From contig OZ007575.1 of NCBI GenBank assembly GCA_963931925.1, positions 47,112,221 through 47,176,220 of the forward strand: a stretch of 64,000 nucleotides of DNA, read 5' to 3'. Below the pieces are notes generated by a model. That model did no database searches. It was given only the letters and a program-made list of their open reading frames with translations, and was not told the origin of the DNA. This DNA is from Onchidella celtica. Taxonomy: Eukaryota; Mollusca; Gastropoda; Systellommatophora; Onchidiidae. The position numbers and the translations under genes were made by a program. Positions 11,281 through 22,492 of the stretch are shown here, piece by piece (the first letter of the stretch is position 1; the number at the start of each line of letters is the position of its first letter).

Positions 11281-11615
11281 AGCTTGGATCGGGATACTGT
11301 GGTTAAAGGACAAGGGGACAAGGTGACTAGGTGGTCTAGAGGCAAGGTGCTCGCCTCTCATGCCAAGGGTCCCGGGTTCAAAACCCGGGCTGTGCAGGCA
11401 TGTTGGAAATTGGGATTTTTCTCATATTTTCGTGTCCCTGATCCTATTGGGGGGTAGGATCGAGTACCTAGTCTTATCGGATAAGGACGAAAAAATTCGG
11501 AGGGCCCGGGTGCACATTGCGCACGTTAAAGATACCTTGGCAGTTGGGAATCGTAAAGAGCAGGCCGAACAGGCCACTGCCCGGGCAAAATTGAAATTAA
11601 AATTAATAGATTAAA
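11281..11615 (+). mobile_element. tRNA-derived SINE
   Basis: The 5' part is tRNA-like, with RNA polymerase III A box TGGTCTAGAGG (11332-11342) and B box GGTTCAAAACC (11375-11385) spaced as in a tRNA gene. A tRNA-unrelated body follows that contains TGCACATTGCGCACGTTAAA near 11510-11530, and the element ends in an A/T-rich tail near 11600-11615. A CCA end and a clean cloverleaf are not seen, so this is a retroposon rather than a tRNA gene. The SINE family was not identified and the boundaries are approximate. Confidence 0.75.
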
Positions 11616-11699
11616 ATTTATCCATATCACCAACGAAAATGTATAATTCATTATTAAATAAATATTATATAATATATATTAAAATAATATTATAATACT

Positions 11700-11935
11700 T
11701 TAGAATACAAGTTGTGAGTTGTGAACTGTTGTGAGTTGTGAACTGCGCCTAACCGGCTGCGTTACCATTTGCTCTGAGATAAAGAGAGATAGAGAGAGTG
11801 AGAGAAAGAGGGTGAGAGAAAGATTGAGAGAGTGAGAGAGATGCAAATGGAGAGAACAAGACTTTCTGTAAAGCGCCTAGAGCAAACTCGTTTGGATTAG
11901 GCGCTATATAAATGATCTTCATTCATTAAAGGAGG
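11700..11935 (+). mobile_element. L2-like LINE 3' tail
   Basis: A GA-rich stretch, then GTAAAGCGCCTAGAGC...TAGGCGCTATATAAATG with a perfect 8-bp stem (11872-11879 with 11898-11905), ending in a TTCATT run. It matches the tail of the minus-strand copy at 1586-1700 and carries no coding part. An imperfect GTTGTGAGTTGTGAACTG repeat occurs at its left edge. Confidence 0.65.
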
Positions 11936-12310
11936 ATCGATCAGCAAATTGTTGTTGTAGATTTCTCCTTAGTGGAAACATAATCGAATCAATAAAACCA
12001 ATATTTTTCACAATTGCAACTGGGCATTGTCCATCCACTGCAGGATGTAGCCCTCCGACAATGACAGCCATTCCTTTCTGTCTGATGTTTTCCTCATCCA
12101 TGTTATCCCCCCCCCTCCCTATTTTTTTTACTTCTTCTTGGTCGTCCTGGTGTTGTTTTTCCTGTCCGTGGTTGCCATTCAGTTCAGCGTTTTGTCCGTC
12201 TATTGTCCTTCATCCTTCCAACATGTCCGGCCCAATTCCACTTTTGTTGCAGCAGGAATTTTACTATATCTGTTAGTTTTGTTTGTTTTGCGTATTTCGG
12301 TGTGGGGAAT
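11936..12310 (-). pseudogene. RTE-like LINE, C-terminal ORF2 remnant
   Basis: On the minus strand the conceptual translation contains LLQQKWNWAGHVGRM, then TEWQPRTGK and GRPRRS, and ends ENIRQKGMAVIV...LHPAVDGQ. These are the same blocks as in the remnant at 1-530. Stops and frameshifts interrupt it. It directly abuts the tail of an L2-like LINE at 11935, so one element may have landed beside the other. Confidence 0.65.
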
Positions 12311-14379
12311 TTTATCTTGTAGTAAGAAATACATGTATATCAGTAAGAACACAAACTGAATTGCGAGGTTGTACTTTTGAAAATAAAATAAAGTGACTCA
12401 TGCCGTAGGACCTATCGGCCATGTCATATTACATGGACAAGTAATTCTCTAAAGGAACATGATATTCACCGGGTAAAGATTATTCTGGGCTACTTTGTTA
12501 ACATCAAAGTCCTCACCAGGATCACAGGAAATGATCACAGTAAAGACAGAGAGAAAGAGAGAAAGAGAGAGAGAGAGACGGGGGGGGGGGGGGGAATAAT
12601 GAAAATGAGTGATTGTAGATGCTTTGAAAACAAAATCCTGAATATTTAAATCTGCATGCAGATGATAAGTACATTATGCACAAAACTGAAATTAAGAAAA
12701 ATACTCCTGCTTTTACCACTTCTTAGATATTATCTTATGTATTCCCGTTCTTTTTTTATGGCCGTGGAGCTCGTGCATTCTACATAGGCGTCTTCTGAAC
12801 GCCAAATCACATCTTAAATTAGAAGCTTGAGTAAAAGCAAACTAGCAGATTCCAAACCATAGGGAACCCTAACAAAGTGGCATTGTTTTTGGCAGACTTC
12901 ACCTTCTTCAGAAAGCAAGGATTAATGAACAGTGCGGAGGTAAATCTGGACAACAGTAACTATTGTGTGACTTCTGCACCCATATAACATCAGGTAAAGT
13001 AGCAGCCACAGTCACTTACTGAAATTTGTCGGCGGTGAATAATTGTGCTATTACCTTTTCCTTCACGTCTTCAGCACGTCTGTTGGGTGCATACCAGGGT
13101 GGGCCTAATTAGTCACATGTTAGGTAACCTAGTGATGTGTTAAATTTTGGGAAATGAAATATTATGATAATAATGATAATAATAATGCTGTGTTTCAATC
13201 AAATTGTTCGAAAGAAGAGAAAATGGCACACCACAATAATGGCCCATTCAAAGGTTACTACCCCGTCGCAGGCTTATAGGGCATTTCATGCGACAGGACA
13301 TAATTCTGAATCATTAACATTTCGTCGGCTTTTTGTTGTTTTTTTGCCGATACCATGCTGAATGATAAAAACAAAATTATGTATTTTAAACGATGGCCAA
13401 CGGGATTTGGAAGAAATAAATTTTGAGATCTGAATGTGGCCAAAACGTTAAGTTAACCTGAGGACCAATGCAATACCGATTTACATGAATCTTACGGACG
13501 TTCATTAGGTTTATTCAAAAGTAATAAGATAAATAAACATGTATTCCTGTGCATGGATTGAAAATAATGAAACTCATTTTCCATTTCTGGAGTTCTTTTG
13601 TTTTGTTCAATAACTTCGATATATTGGTGACCTTGAGAAAACGATTAGCATTTCACAATCTTTGAATTTTATTAAAAGGTCTGTGGATATTGTGTACAAA
13701 ATGAAAGTTAACCCTACAAAATTTCATGTGGCTGTGAGCGCACCCGTAGTTCTGCAGAAATATCACCCATCTTCAATCGAGACTTTCTCAAAACTTTGAT
13801 TCTGAGACCCAGCAGAACTTAAACCGACAATAACTCAGGCACTTACTGCCACATCCTGATGAAACCTGTGCCACATGAGAGTAAGAAAGCATTTCTTTGT
13901 TAGGTATCAATAATTGAAATCCTCAAGTTGTACCTTCCTAACCGAATCGTCAGGACGAGTTAAATGTGCATACAAAACTAGGTTTCGACATATAATGGGG
14001 CCCAAATAATCACTTCATGTATATTACTATATAGAAAAGTCATGTCGAGCCACACATTGTCTAATATCTCACCTTATCTCAGAACGCTTCGGTACTGCTG
14101 AAGAACCAGAGTTCAAACACTTATTCTTTCTTTTCTTTTTTAATCTGTTCGTTAATTTTCCTGGAACTACTTTTCTATCACAACATCGGGGCTTTCACAT
14201 CATTTCCTTATAAGGAATTCATTCAACAATTTCCCGATATCAGAAGAGCAATTCGGACGTGTTTTGTATTGTTTCCCCATGCTGATGTCTGAAATCATTG
14301 TTTGTCTTTCGAGCATGTCATTAGGGTATTGAGTGCTCTTTCCACAATCAGAATCTCGCACAATCGACCCATTCACTTG
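12311..14379. other. Intergenic DNA, no gene recognised
   Basis: Only short open frames without domains are visible. A GA-rich tract followed by poly(G) lies at 12546-12593, and small AAT runs lie near 13165-13185. Nothing else could be assigned. Confidence 0.55.
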
Positions 14380-15441
14380 CACATTATACACCCAACCTCT
14401 TGCTGATATTTTCAGAAAATATGATCTTCAATACCACCAATATGCTGATGATAGCCAAATATATAAAGCATGTGATCTTGAAAACCTAGATGATACGATA
14501 AAAACAATGGAGCATTGCATACAAGAAGTTAAGAAATGGATGGATGATAATAAGCTAAAACTAAATGATGAGAAAACAGAAGTTATGCTCATAACGAATC
14601 CAAAACAAAAAATCAATCCACCAGATCTCAATGTAAATGGCCATCTTATTAAAATGACAAGTAAAGTAAAAGATCTGGGCACAATCTTAGATGCAGAGAT
14701 GTCAATGTCACCATTTATTAGTCAGCTGTGTAAGAATCTTAATTTCCAGTTACGGAAAATCAGCAGTATACGGCACTGCCTAACTACTGAAGTAACAAAA
14801 CAGCTTGTAACATCGCTGTTTCTCTCTAGGCTGGACTATTGTAACATACTGCTAAGTGGTCTTCCAAAAAGTAAAATCAATAAGCTTCAGTTAATCCAAA
14901 ATAATGCTGCAAGACTAATAACAAGAAGAAAAAGGATAGATCACATAACACCAATATTTAAGGAGCTCCACTGGCTACCTATTGAGCAGCGAATAAAATA
15001 TAAATTGGCTTTATTTTGTTATAAATGTGTCAACAACATGTCGCCAGAGTATATTTCAGAACTTATAGAACTGCATCGCCCTGCAAGAGCATTAAGATCA
15101 TCTTCTGACAACCTTAGACTAAAAGTACCCGTAGTGAACCTAAAAAGTTTTGGTGAAAGGGCTTTCAGCCATGTTGGGCCCAGGGTGTGGAATGAGATTC
15201 CTTTAGATGTCCGCAGTTCGCAAGTATTTTCACAGTTTAAAAGGATGTTAAAATGTCATTTGTATGAGAGTTTCTAGTCTATGTAAAAGCTATCTATTAT
15301 TATTATTATTATGTGTGTATCAATGTGGGTTGTGTGTGTGAGTTTACCCATGTATTTTTTGACATGTTTCTGTAAAGCGCATAGAGCATTTTTGTAATGG
15401 ATATGCGCTATATAAATGCCATCCATTATTATTATTATTAT
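14380..15441 (+). mobile_element. 5'-truncated CR1/L2-like LINE copy
   Basis: Starts abruptly at CACATTATACACCC inside the RT palm and runs to the 3' tail. The open frame 14380-15277 holds the YADD-containing motif (HQYADDSQIY), the thumb and the C-terminal GPRVWNEIP block, then a 3' UTR, the hairpin GCGCATA...TATGCGC (15376-15409) and (ATT)n. The protein is almost identical to the same part of the LINE at 56998-59904 (only two differences were noticed, one Gln/Lys and one Phe/Leu). It is a young, dead-on-arrival copy. Confidence 0.9.
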
Positions 15442-16410
15442 CTGCAAGGCCTATCATCAGCTACCCGATAGGGACATGCAAAGAACCACGGCCGCACTGT
15501 TTGGATAACGAACACACATTTAAGCCTAATGTCAATGTTTGGGTATTGACAGGATGATATTGTCCAAATAGAGAAGAGAATTTTGCTGTTTGAGAATGTA
15601 ATATTTACCTAATCCAGGCCTTCCACCACTGTTTACCGTACACAACGTTTCAAAAGTGAAATTATCCCCAGCCTGGTTTTGTTTTTCTTTTAAAGTAATT
15701 TAAGTTTACACTTTTCCAGCATTAAAGCAGCCAACAAAATTGCAATTTTAAAATACTACTTTTAACATTTTTATGATATTCAAATAATAATAGCAATAAT
15801 GTTATATCTCTTGCTTATGAACTAGAGATGGACAGATAAATTTGCATTTTTTCCACAGCATGAACCTAATCTATTTTTAACAAGTTTTTGGTAATTGATG
15901 GATAATTCACATATTAAGAACATGGAAACTGTAAAAACTATTGTTCACCATCTGTCATGTGACTGGACAGTTGTAGAGCAACTTACTCCATCGTTGGGGC
16001 CCGAATAGGGGCTTGAGCTGTGAGCAACAACAACTTCCTAGAGTAGTCACGTGCGTGCAACTTCATTGGGTTGCAGTCGCATCTCAGTTTTTTGCAGCCT
16101 AGGCTATGCACACATTGTAATGCAAGAAACAGGTACATGGTACATTAGACAAGAACAGGAATTTAATTCACGATTGCAACTAGCCTGGCAAGGATCAGGA
16201 CAAACGGTGACGTACCATATCCACAAAGGAAGTTCAAATCATCTTAAGTGTCCTAAACCAATAGGGATAGTAATGCAATACCTAACACTGTATACTATTT
16301 AATTTGAACGACAATGGGTTAAAGAGAATAAATGGTTTGTTCTTTTATGTTGACCACACTTTCACCATTTGGTGTTTATGTTATGGAAAGATCTTTGTGA
16401 GTCGAGCGTG
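15442..16410. other. Intergenic DNA, no gene recognised
   Basis: No domain or exon is recognised. An 83-codon frame at 16051-16302 has no identifiable features and is not called as a gene. The right end is the target site of gypsy element A. Confidence 0.55.
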
Positions 16411-16415
16411 TACAT
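16411..16415 (+). repeat. Target-site duplication (left) of gypsy element A, TACAT
   Basis: The five bases TACAT directly before the left LTR are repeated directly after the right LTR at 33248-33252. This proves that the LTRs at 16416 and 32055 belong to one insertion despite the 16.8 kb between them. Confidence 0.95.
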
Positions 16416-17609
16416 TGTCACGAGTGGAGTGAGTGCAATTAAGGGGATTGCTACAGAGCGGGTGTAGAGTAAGAAGGACTCACAGTAGACAGCAAGTTAA
16501 GCGTGCTGTTGTGAGTAGTGGGGGGGGGGGGGTCTGAATGAGGCGAAAGCGCTGTATAACTATCACTGCAAGTTAGAAGGTCCGACGGAGCGGACCTGTG
16601 AATAAGAGCCCAGCGGGCGGACATAAGTGAAAGCAGTCGGGAGACGGATGAGTGTTGTTCCAGTAATGACTGGTATGTAGAACGTTGATTGATTATTATG
16701 ATTGATGTATTATATTATATTCGTCTATTACCATGATGTAAATAAGTATATGTGAGGAATGTGGAAGTCCTTGATATTGGATATAGCAATGTGCGCCATG
16801 AGCGATAGATGAAAGTGAGTTCATGGATTTGTAGCGCGAGTGAGTAGTGTGTACTCCGATGGAGGTGTGTTACCGTAAGATGTGTGGTGAGTGAAAGGTG
16901 AACTAGTGTGTGTACGCTTCATGGATTGTAAGGAGAGGTGGAGTGAATAGAAATGGTAGGGTATTATACCAATGTAATGTTATTCTTGTAGGTGTCGGGG
17001 ACGGGCCGCAGAGCCCCCTCGATGAGCACAAGGGATAGGCCAGCCTAGGGCCGGAGGCCACACATAGGCCAGAAGTGAGGCTGTCAGTACAGGACAGTAG
17101 AGGCACATAAAGTCGTGGCAGTCAGGCCACGGACAGGGACGTAGATATGAGAGTGAATGAGATACTATATTGTTGCCATGTTGATAGGCTAGTGAACTGA
17201 TACTATGTTGTTGCCATGTTGATGGCTATGGAAATAATAATGTGTTATTGCCCTGCTGAGGTGCTAGGGGAGTGCTAAGGTGTATGACAATAGGGAGGGG
17301 ATATTGAGAGACTGCGGTGCCAGTAAATTATTAATGTGCGATTAAGACCCTGAGGGGAGAGGCTGAGGCCGAAGTGCCTTTAGGAGTGACTACCGGATTG
17401 TGGATCCGCGGGAGAGTGTGTGTGAGAATAAGGCCGTTGTACGGCAGTCATTTCAATAATATAATGTATGTAATTGCGCTATTATATGTATACTTATGTT
17501 TAATAAATGTGTGAGTCTGATGGATTGTTTTGTTAAGTGTTAAACTTGTTTGTTCGTGATTGTCGTCCTGTCATAAACTATTACATCTCCCAGTCTGGGA
17601 TTTGTGACA
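16416..17609 (+). repeat. Left (5') LTR of gypsy element A
   Basis: 1194 bp with TGTCAC...GTGACA termini. It contains a G-run near 16520-16532, an internal pair of TTGTTGCCATGTTGAT repeats (about 17171-17222) and AATAAA at 17502-17507, a candidate LTR polyadenylation signal. It is nearly identical to 32055-33247. Confidence 0.95.
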
Positions 17610-17610
17610 C

Positions 17611-17647
17611 TGGGGGCTCGTCCGTTGTGACACTGGGGGCTCGTCCT
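17611..17647 (+). promoter_or_regulatory. Primer binding site of element A, tandemly duplicated
   Basis: One base after the LTR comes TGGGGGCTCGTCCG, complementary to the 3' end of tRNA-Pro as in many tRNA-Pro-primed retroelements. It is followed by a second copy preceded by a repeat of the LTR end (GTGACACTGGGGGCTCGTCC). Element C has a single copy; element B also has two plus a partial third. Confidence 0.85.
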
Positions 17648-18586
17648 GTTTACCTGTGGTCATTTTGACATTGTGTATTCGTTATATTTAGTTCTTTTTC
17701 TGTTGTGCTAGGAATTCGTGCTGTTGTCTTTGTTCGTGGGATGAATGGAAATTTCATGATGATATGATTTATGTATGTTTATGAATAATAATATGTATTG
17801 ATGCATGTATTGCTATGAATAGGTATTAATGTGTATTTAAACTTTCCAGAGTGTGTGCGTGCAGCCTGAGGAGACGAGCAGCCAGAGCTCCGATTAAAGG
17901 GAGGAGTTTTACTCAAAATTTCAAAAATTGAAAGTTAAGTGGAAATTTTGTACCCTGGATTGAGGGCTGTCTTTTCATCTGTCTGTTTCCCTGTTTTTGC
18001 TGTTTTTGTCGTAATCGATTATACGGGCGGTGGCGCGGGTTTGCTGTGGTGAGCGTAGTTTATCCTCTTCGGGAGGTGGGCTAATCTAGGAACTTCGTTC
18101 ATCACAGTGAACAGTTCTATAGGGACCTGTATTTTTGTTTAGTTGTAGCGTCGATATCTTCTCTGTTCTGCAGGAAGACGTATTCTCTTGTCCCTCTTTC
18201 TACCTATCTGTAGATACGTTCTTTTTTTTCAGACTCTGTTCTTGTTTGTACCGTGTAGTATAATCGGCGTAGTAGGTTGCATTTTTTTCCATTATAGTTT
18301 TTTTTTTGTAGAAGCTTTGTCCTAGTCTGGTTCGTTGTCCTTGACGTACTTGTGGTCCTTCTACTGTATTTCTTCATTCTTGTCGTTTCTATTTTCTTTT
18401 ATAATTAATAGTGCATACATTTTATAGATATAGAATTAGTAGTGCTGTAAAGGTAAATTTCTGAATTGTATTCTGAATTGGGTATTGTTATATCTGGTGT
18501 GATCTCAGGTCTCTGGTCGTGTTGCTAGTGATCATACCGACAGGTTGGTCGTCTTATAATAGATACCATAACCATAAATCGGTGAA
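17648..18586 (+). other. Untranslated leader of element A
   Basis: About 0.94 kb between primer binding site and gag ATG, without a long open frame, T-rich in its second half (18190-18320). Homologous leaders occur in B (28739-29660, reversed) and C (62750-63650). It probably carries packaging signals, but none can be named. Confidence 0.7.
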
Positions 18587-21500
18587 ATGGCGGAACTCCA
18601 ACAACTAATGAAGTTGGGTAAGGAACTTGGCCTGGAGGGAGAAGAGCTACGCGGCTGGATTAAAGAACAGCAGGCAGAAATGCGCGATGGGCGTGCTAAG
18701 GATAGAGAGCGAGAAAAAGAGGCTCAAGAGCGACAGAGAGAAGAGGAAAGAGAGCTTAAGTTAAAGGAGTTAGAAGCTCAGCAACAGGAGAGACAGGATA
18801 ATGAGCAGGAAAGGGAGTTTAAGTTAAAGGAGTTAGAAGATAAGCAGCATGAGAGAGAGGCGCGAATAAGAATCGCGGAGTTGGAAATCAAAAAGAATGC
18901 GCCAACAGAAGCAGTTGAGCGGCAGGTACACAATAAAGGTGGTGTTAGGATTAAGCTCCCTACGTTCGACGACCGGAAGGACGACATAGACGCCTTCCTT
19001 TACAGGTTCGAATTGAACGCACAATTGCAATGGGGGGAAAATAAGGAATTATGGGCCACGTACCTGGCATCGCTATTGCAGGGACGAGCGTTAACCTACT
19101 TTAAAGAGCTACAGCGCGAAGACGTGCAAGATTATGATAAGCTGAAGGCTTTGCTGCTTCGCCGATTTGCGCGTACCGAGGAATATTTCCGGGAGCAGTT
19201 TAGGCGAGCACGTGCAGATACCAGGGAGGACTTTGCTGCCTTCGTCGCGAGACTAACGGAGTATTTCGCGAACTGGGTAGACTTGGCGCATGTGGGCACG
19301 GATTTTGCTAAACTGAAAGACTTAATGATCCGTGACCAGCTGTACGCGTCGTGCCACAAAGATCTGGTGGCTTTCCTGAAAGAGAACGAACCCGCGACGG
19401 TGCAGGAGGCGTCTAAGTTGGCGGAAGCATACCGTACGGCACATCCGTCCAAACCAGTCGCCAGGGCATACGTCCAAGATGCTGGGTACGTCGCCGTTGT
19501 CGAGGGGTCGCCGGCAGGACTTAGGGACAGGTCGCGTCAGCGTGGTGCCTATAGCGGGCAAGCCCAGGGGCAGCGTAGGGGCTATCACCAATCACCGGCA
19601 TATGGATCCGGTAAGTTTGACCGAGCAGGAGGGCTAGGTCGCGGTAATGGCCGGGGGCGAATTGTGACCTTTGCCGATGACCGACGGCATAGGGACTCTA
19701 GTTCCGGTCGCGAGGGGTCACGGGGACCCAGGCCTAGGGCAGCACAGGTAGCGGAGTGTTGGACTTGCGGACGCGTGGGTCACTTTTCCCGCGAGTGTAG
19801 GGCCGCGAAGTGTTGGAACTGCGGAAGAGCAGATCACATCAGCGTGAACTGCCCTGCAGGTAGGATAGCGGCGAACGCGGACAGTAGCTCCAGTCCATGT
19901 TCCCCAAATAAATTTCATCATGCGGCTGCGTGCGTTACATCGGACAACGGAGGCGGACAGTATTCTAAGTGTCCCAGTTGTGAGAAGTTATTATCTTCCG
20001 GTGTTTTACCTTGTGGGAGAAAGATCCCCGTTATAAATTCATGTCATACAGGAGGTGGTCTTAGGGTTTATCCGGGGTTTGTTGGGGACGAACCGGTCTC
20101 GGTTTTACGAGATACAGGATCTACCGTTGTGGGAGTGCATAGGGATTGCATTCGGGATTCACAGCTTACAGGTGAGACTGTCCCGTGCATCCAATTTTCG
20201 GGGGCCATTGAGAAATTACCCATGGCAAGAATAATGATAGATACACCTTTCCTTAGCGGGGAAGTCGAAGCAGTCGTTGGTTGTTTTCCAGGCGCCCAGC
20301 TCATCATTGGGAATGTATCACGGGTGGTTTCCCCTTCCGATGAGAACGTGCAAGCATGGTCGCAATCAAAAGGTATTGACTTTTGCGCCGCGGTCGAAAC
20401 ACGTCGACGGGTAGCTGATAAAGATAACATTAGACCTTTGGCCACGCCAGCGGTCAACCTAGATATCACGCCAGAGCGCTTGGCGAAATTACAAAGGGAG
20501 GACCCATCATTAAACCCATGCTTTGGGGAAGCGCGAACCGAGAAAACGAGGAAATATAAGAACGGGTCGTCCTCCTTTATTGTTCAGGCGGGCATTCTGT
20601 TCCGTAAGTATGTAACGGTGTCCTCAATTTTAAAGCAGGTCGTTGTGCCAGCGTTGCTGATCGCAACAGTATTGCACTTGGCACATGATGTCCCATTAGC
20701 GGGTCATATGGGGATAGCTAGAACCAAAGAAAGGGTTCTTAAAAATTTTTACTGGCCATCGATCCACAGAGATGTGCAAGTCTATTGTAAGACGTGCAGT
20801 GCGTGCCAAAAGACGACGCATAAGGGTCGTACACCCCAGGCTCCTCTTCAGAAGATCCCCACGGTCTCGGAACCGTTTAAAAAGGTCTCGATAGACCTTG
20901 TTGGCCCCATTCACCCAGCGACCGATAGGGGGAATCGATTTTTCTTAACGGTCATATGTAATGCTACGAGATGGCCAGAGGCGGTTCCTCTGCGGACCAT
21001 AACGTCGGAGGCAGTCGCGGAAGCGTTGTTTGCAATTTTCGCTAGGGTAGGAATACCAGAGCAAATTCTGTCTGATAGGGGCGCGCAATTTACGTCGCAG
21101 ATGATGAAGGAATTGTTCCGCTTATTCAGCATACAACCCATCACTACCACCCCTTATCATCCGCAGGCTAATGGCATGTGCGAGAGATTGAACTCGACGT
21201 TAAAGTCGATGCTGCGTAAGGTAGCTGCTGATCGCCCTAAAGATTGGGATAGATATATCCCTGCAGTGTTATTCGCGTACAGAGAGGTACGGCAGGAGTC
21301 AACGGGATTCTCGCCGTTCGAAATGATGTACGGTCGTAGTCCTAGGGGCCCAACTGATGTTCTTCGGGACATGATGACGTCGCCATCATCGGGAGACGAT
21401 GAGCAGATTTCGGTGTTTCAGTACCTTGTTGATTTAAGAGAAAGACTATCTGCAGCGCGCACTATAGCAGAAGAAGCGTCTAGTATCGCTTCGAAAAGAG

Positions 21501-22492
21501 CAAAAGACTATAAAGATAGAGGTTCCAAACTGAGAATTTTTAAGCCAGGAGACAAGGTTCTGTTGTTGTTACCTACGGACCATAATAAGTTATTGATGAC
21601 ATGGAAAGGCCCTTATGTTATTGAGCGAGTTGTTTCAAAGGTAGATTACGCTATCCACATTGATGGAGCGAGTAAGGTTTTCCATGTTAACATGCTACAG
21701 AGATTTTATGAGAGACCACAGTATCTGTGTGCACAGACAAGACCAGAGGAGACTGTCTTCTCTATTGCTTGTACGGGGGTCGTAGACCAGTTGGACTGTG
21801 ACGTAAGCGACACCGAGGCGCAGGAAGAGTTACAAATTCAATTGCCGGAGTTAACTCCGACACAAGGTTACAGGGACGTTAACATTAACCCTGACCTTGC
21901 CAGTTCAAGGAGTAGGGAACTTGAGACCCTGTTAGCGTCATTTCCGGATGTTGTTACGGATTTGCCGGGTCGCACTACAGTGATCGAGCACCAAATAAAG
22001 TTGACTTCGGATAAGCCAGTATTTCTTAGACCGTATCCGTTGCCTTTTTCTTCGAGAGATAGAGTCATAAAGGAAGTTGAGTCAATGTTGAAGTTAGATG
22101 TGATAGAACCATCAACATCGCCGTATTCATCACCCATCGTCCTAGTGAAAAAACTTGATGGATCGGTGCGGTTCTGTATTGATTTTCGAAGATTGAACAC
22201 TATTACGGTAGGCGATAGGGAGCCTATTCCGTTTCAGGAGGAATTAATAGCTTCATTGGCCGGGTCCACGTGGTTTTCCAAGATAGATTTGACGAAAGGG
22301 TATTGGGAAATCCCGCTTACTGAGGAGTCTAAACAATACACGGCGTTCCAAACGCCCATTGGATTATTCCAATTTAAGGTCATGCCATTTGGGTTGGTAA
22401 ACGCGCCAGCGACGTTTGCACGATTAATGAGACTAGTGTTGAAGGACATACCTAATGTCGTGTCGTTCTTTGACGATATAGCATGTCATACG
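18587..22492 (+). CDS. Gag-Pol polyprotein of element A, first part (gag, protease, integrase, most of RT)
   Basis: Codons 1-1302 of a single gag-pol frame. The N-terminus is a Glu/Lys/Arg-rich coiled-coil stretch (about residues 20-105), followed by a gag capsid-like domain. Two zinc knuckles follow (CWTCGRVGHFSREC near 391 and CWNCGRADHISVNC near 408), then an aspartic protease with DTGST near 509. The integrase has an HHCC zinc domain (about 706-740), the D,D-35-E core (Asp in SIDLVGP near 770, Asp of SDRG near 830, Glu near 866) and a GPY/F-type module (WKGPYVI). RT motifs run from about 1196 (FCIDFRRLNT) to FFDD near 1294. At codon 1302 the frame runs into the LTR of element B; the remainder is at 30925-31698. 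A short chimeric extension to 22531 is read-through into B's LTR. Confidence 0.93.
22488..22492 (+). repeat. Target-site duplication (left) of nested element B, ATACG
   Basis: ATACG before the left LTR of B recurs at 30920-30924 immediately after its right LTR. It lies within the RT codons of element A. Confidence 0.95.

Noticed and set aside
16903-17106. 67-codon antisense frame (PLLSCTDSLTSGLC...) open in all five gypsy LTRs (also 22996, 30232, 32541, 62015)
   Set aside because: It opens with GTG rather than ATG and four of the five LTRs are almost identical recent copies, so shared openness is expected. No domain is recognisable.
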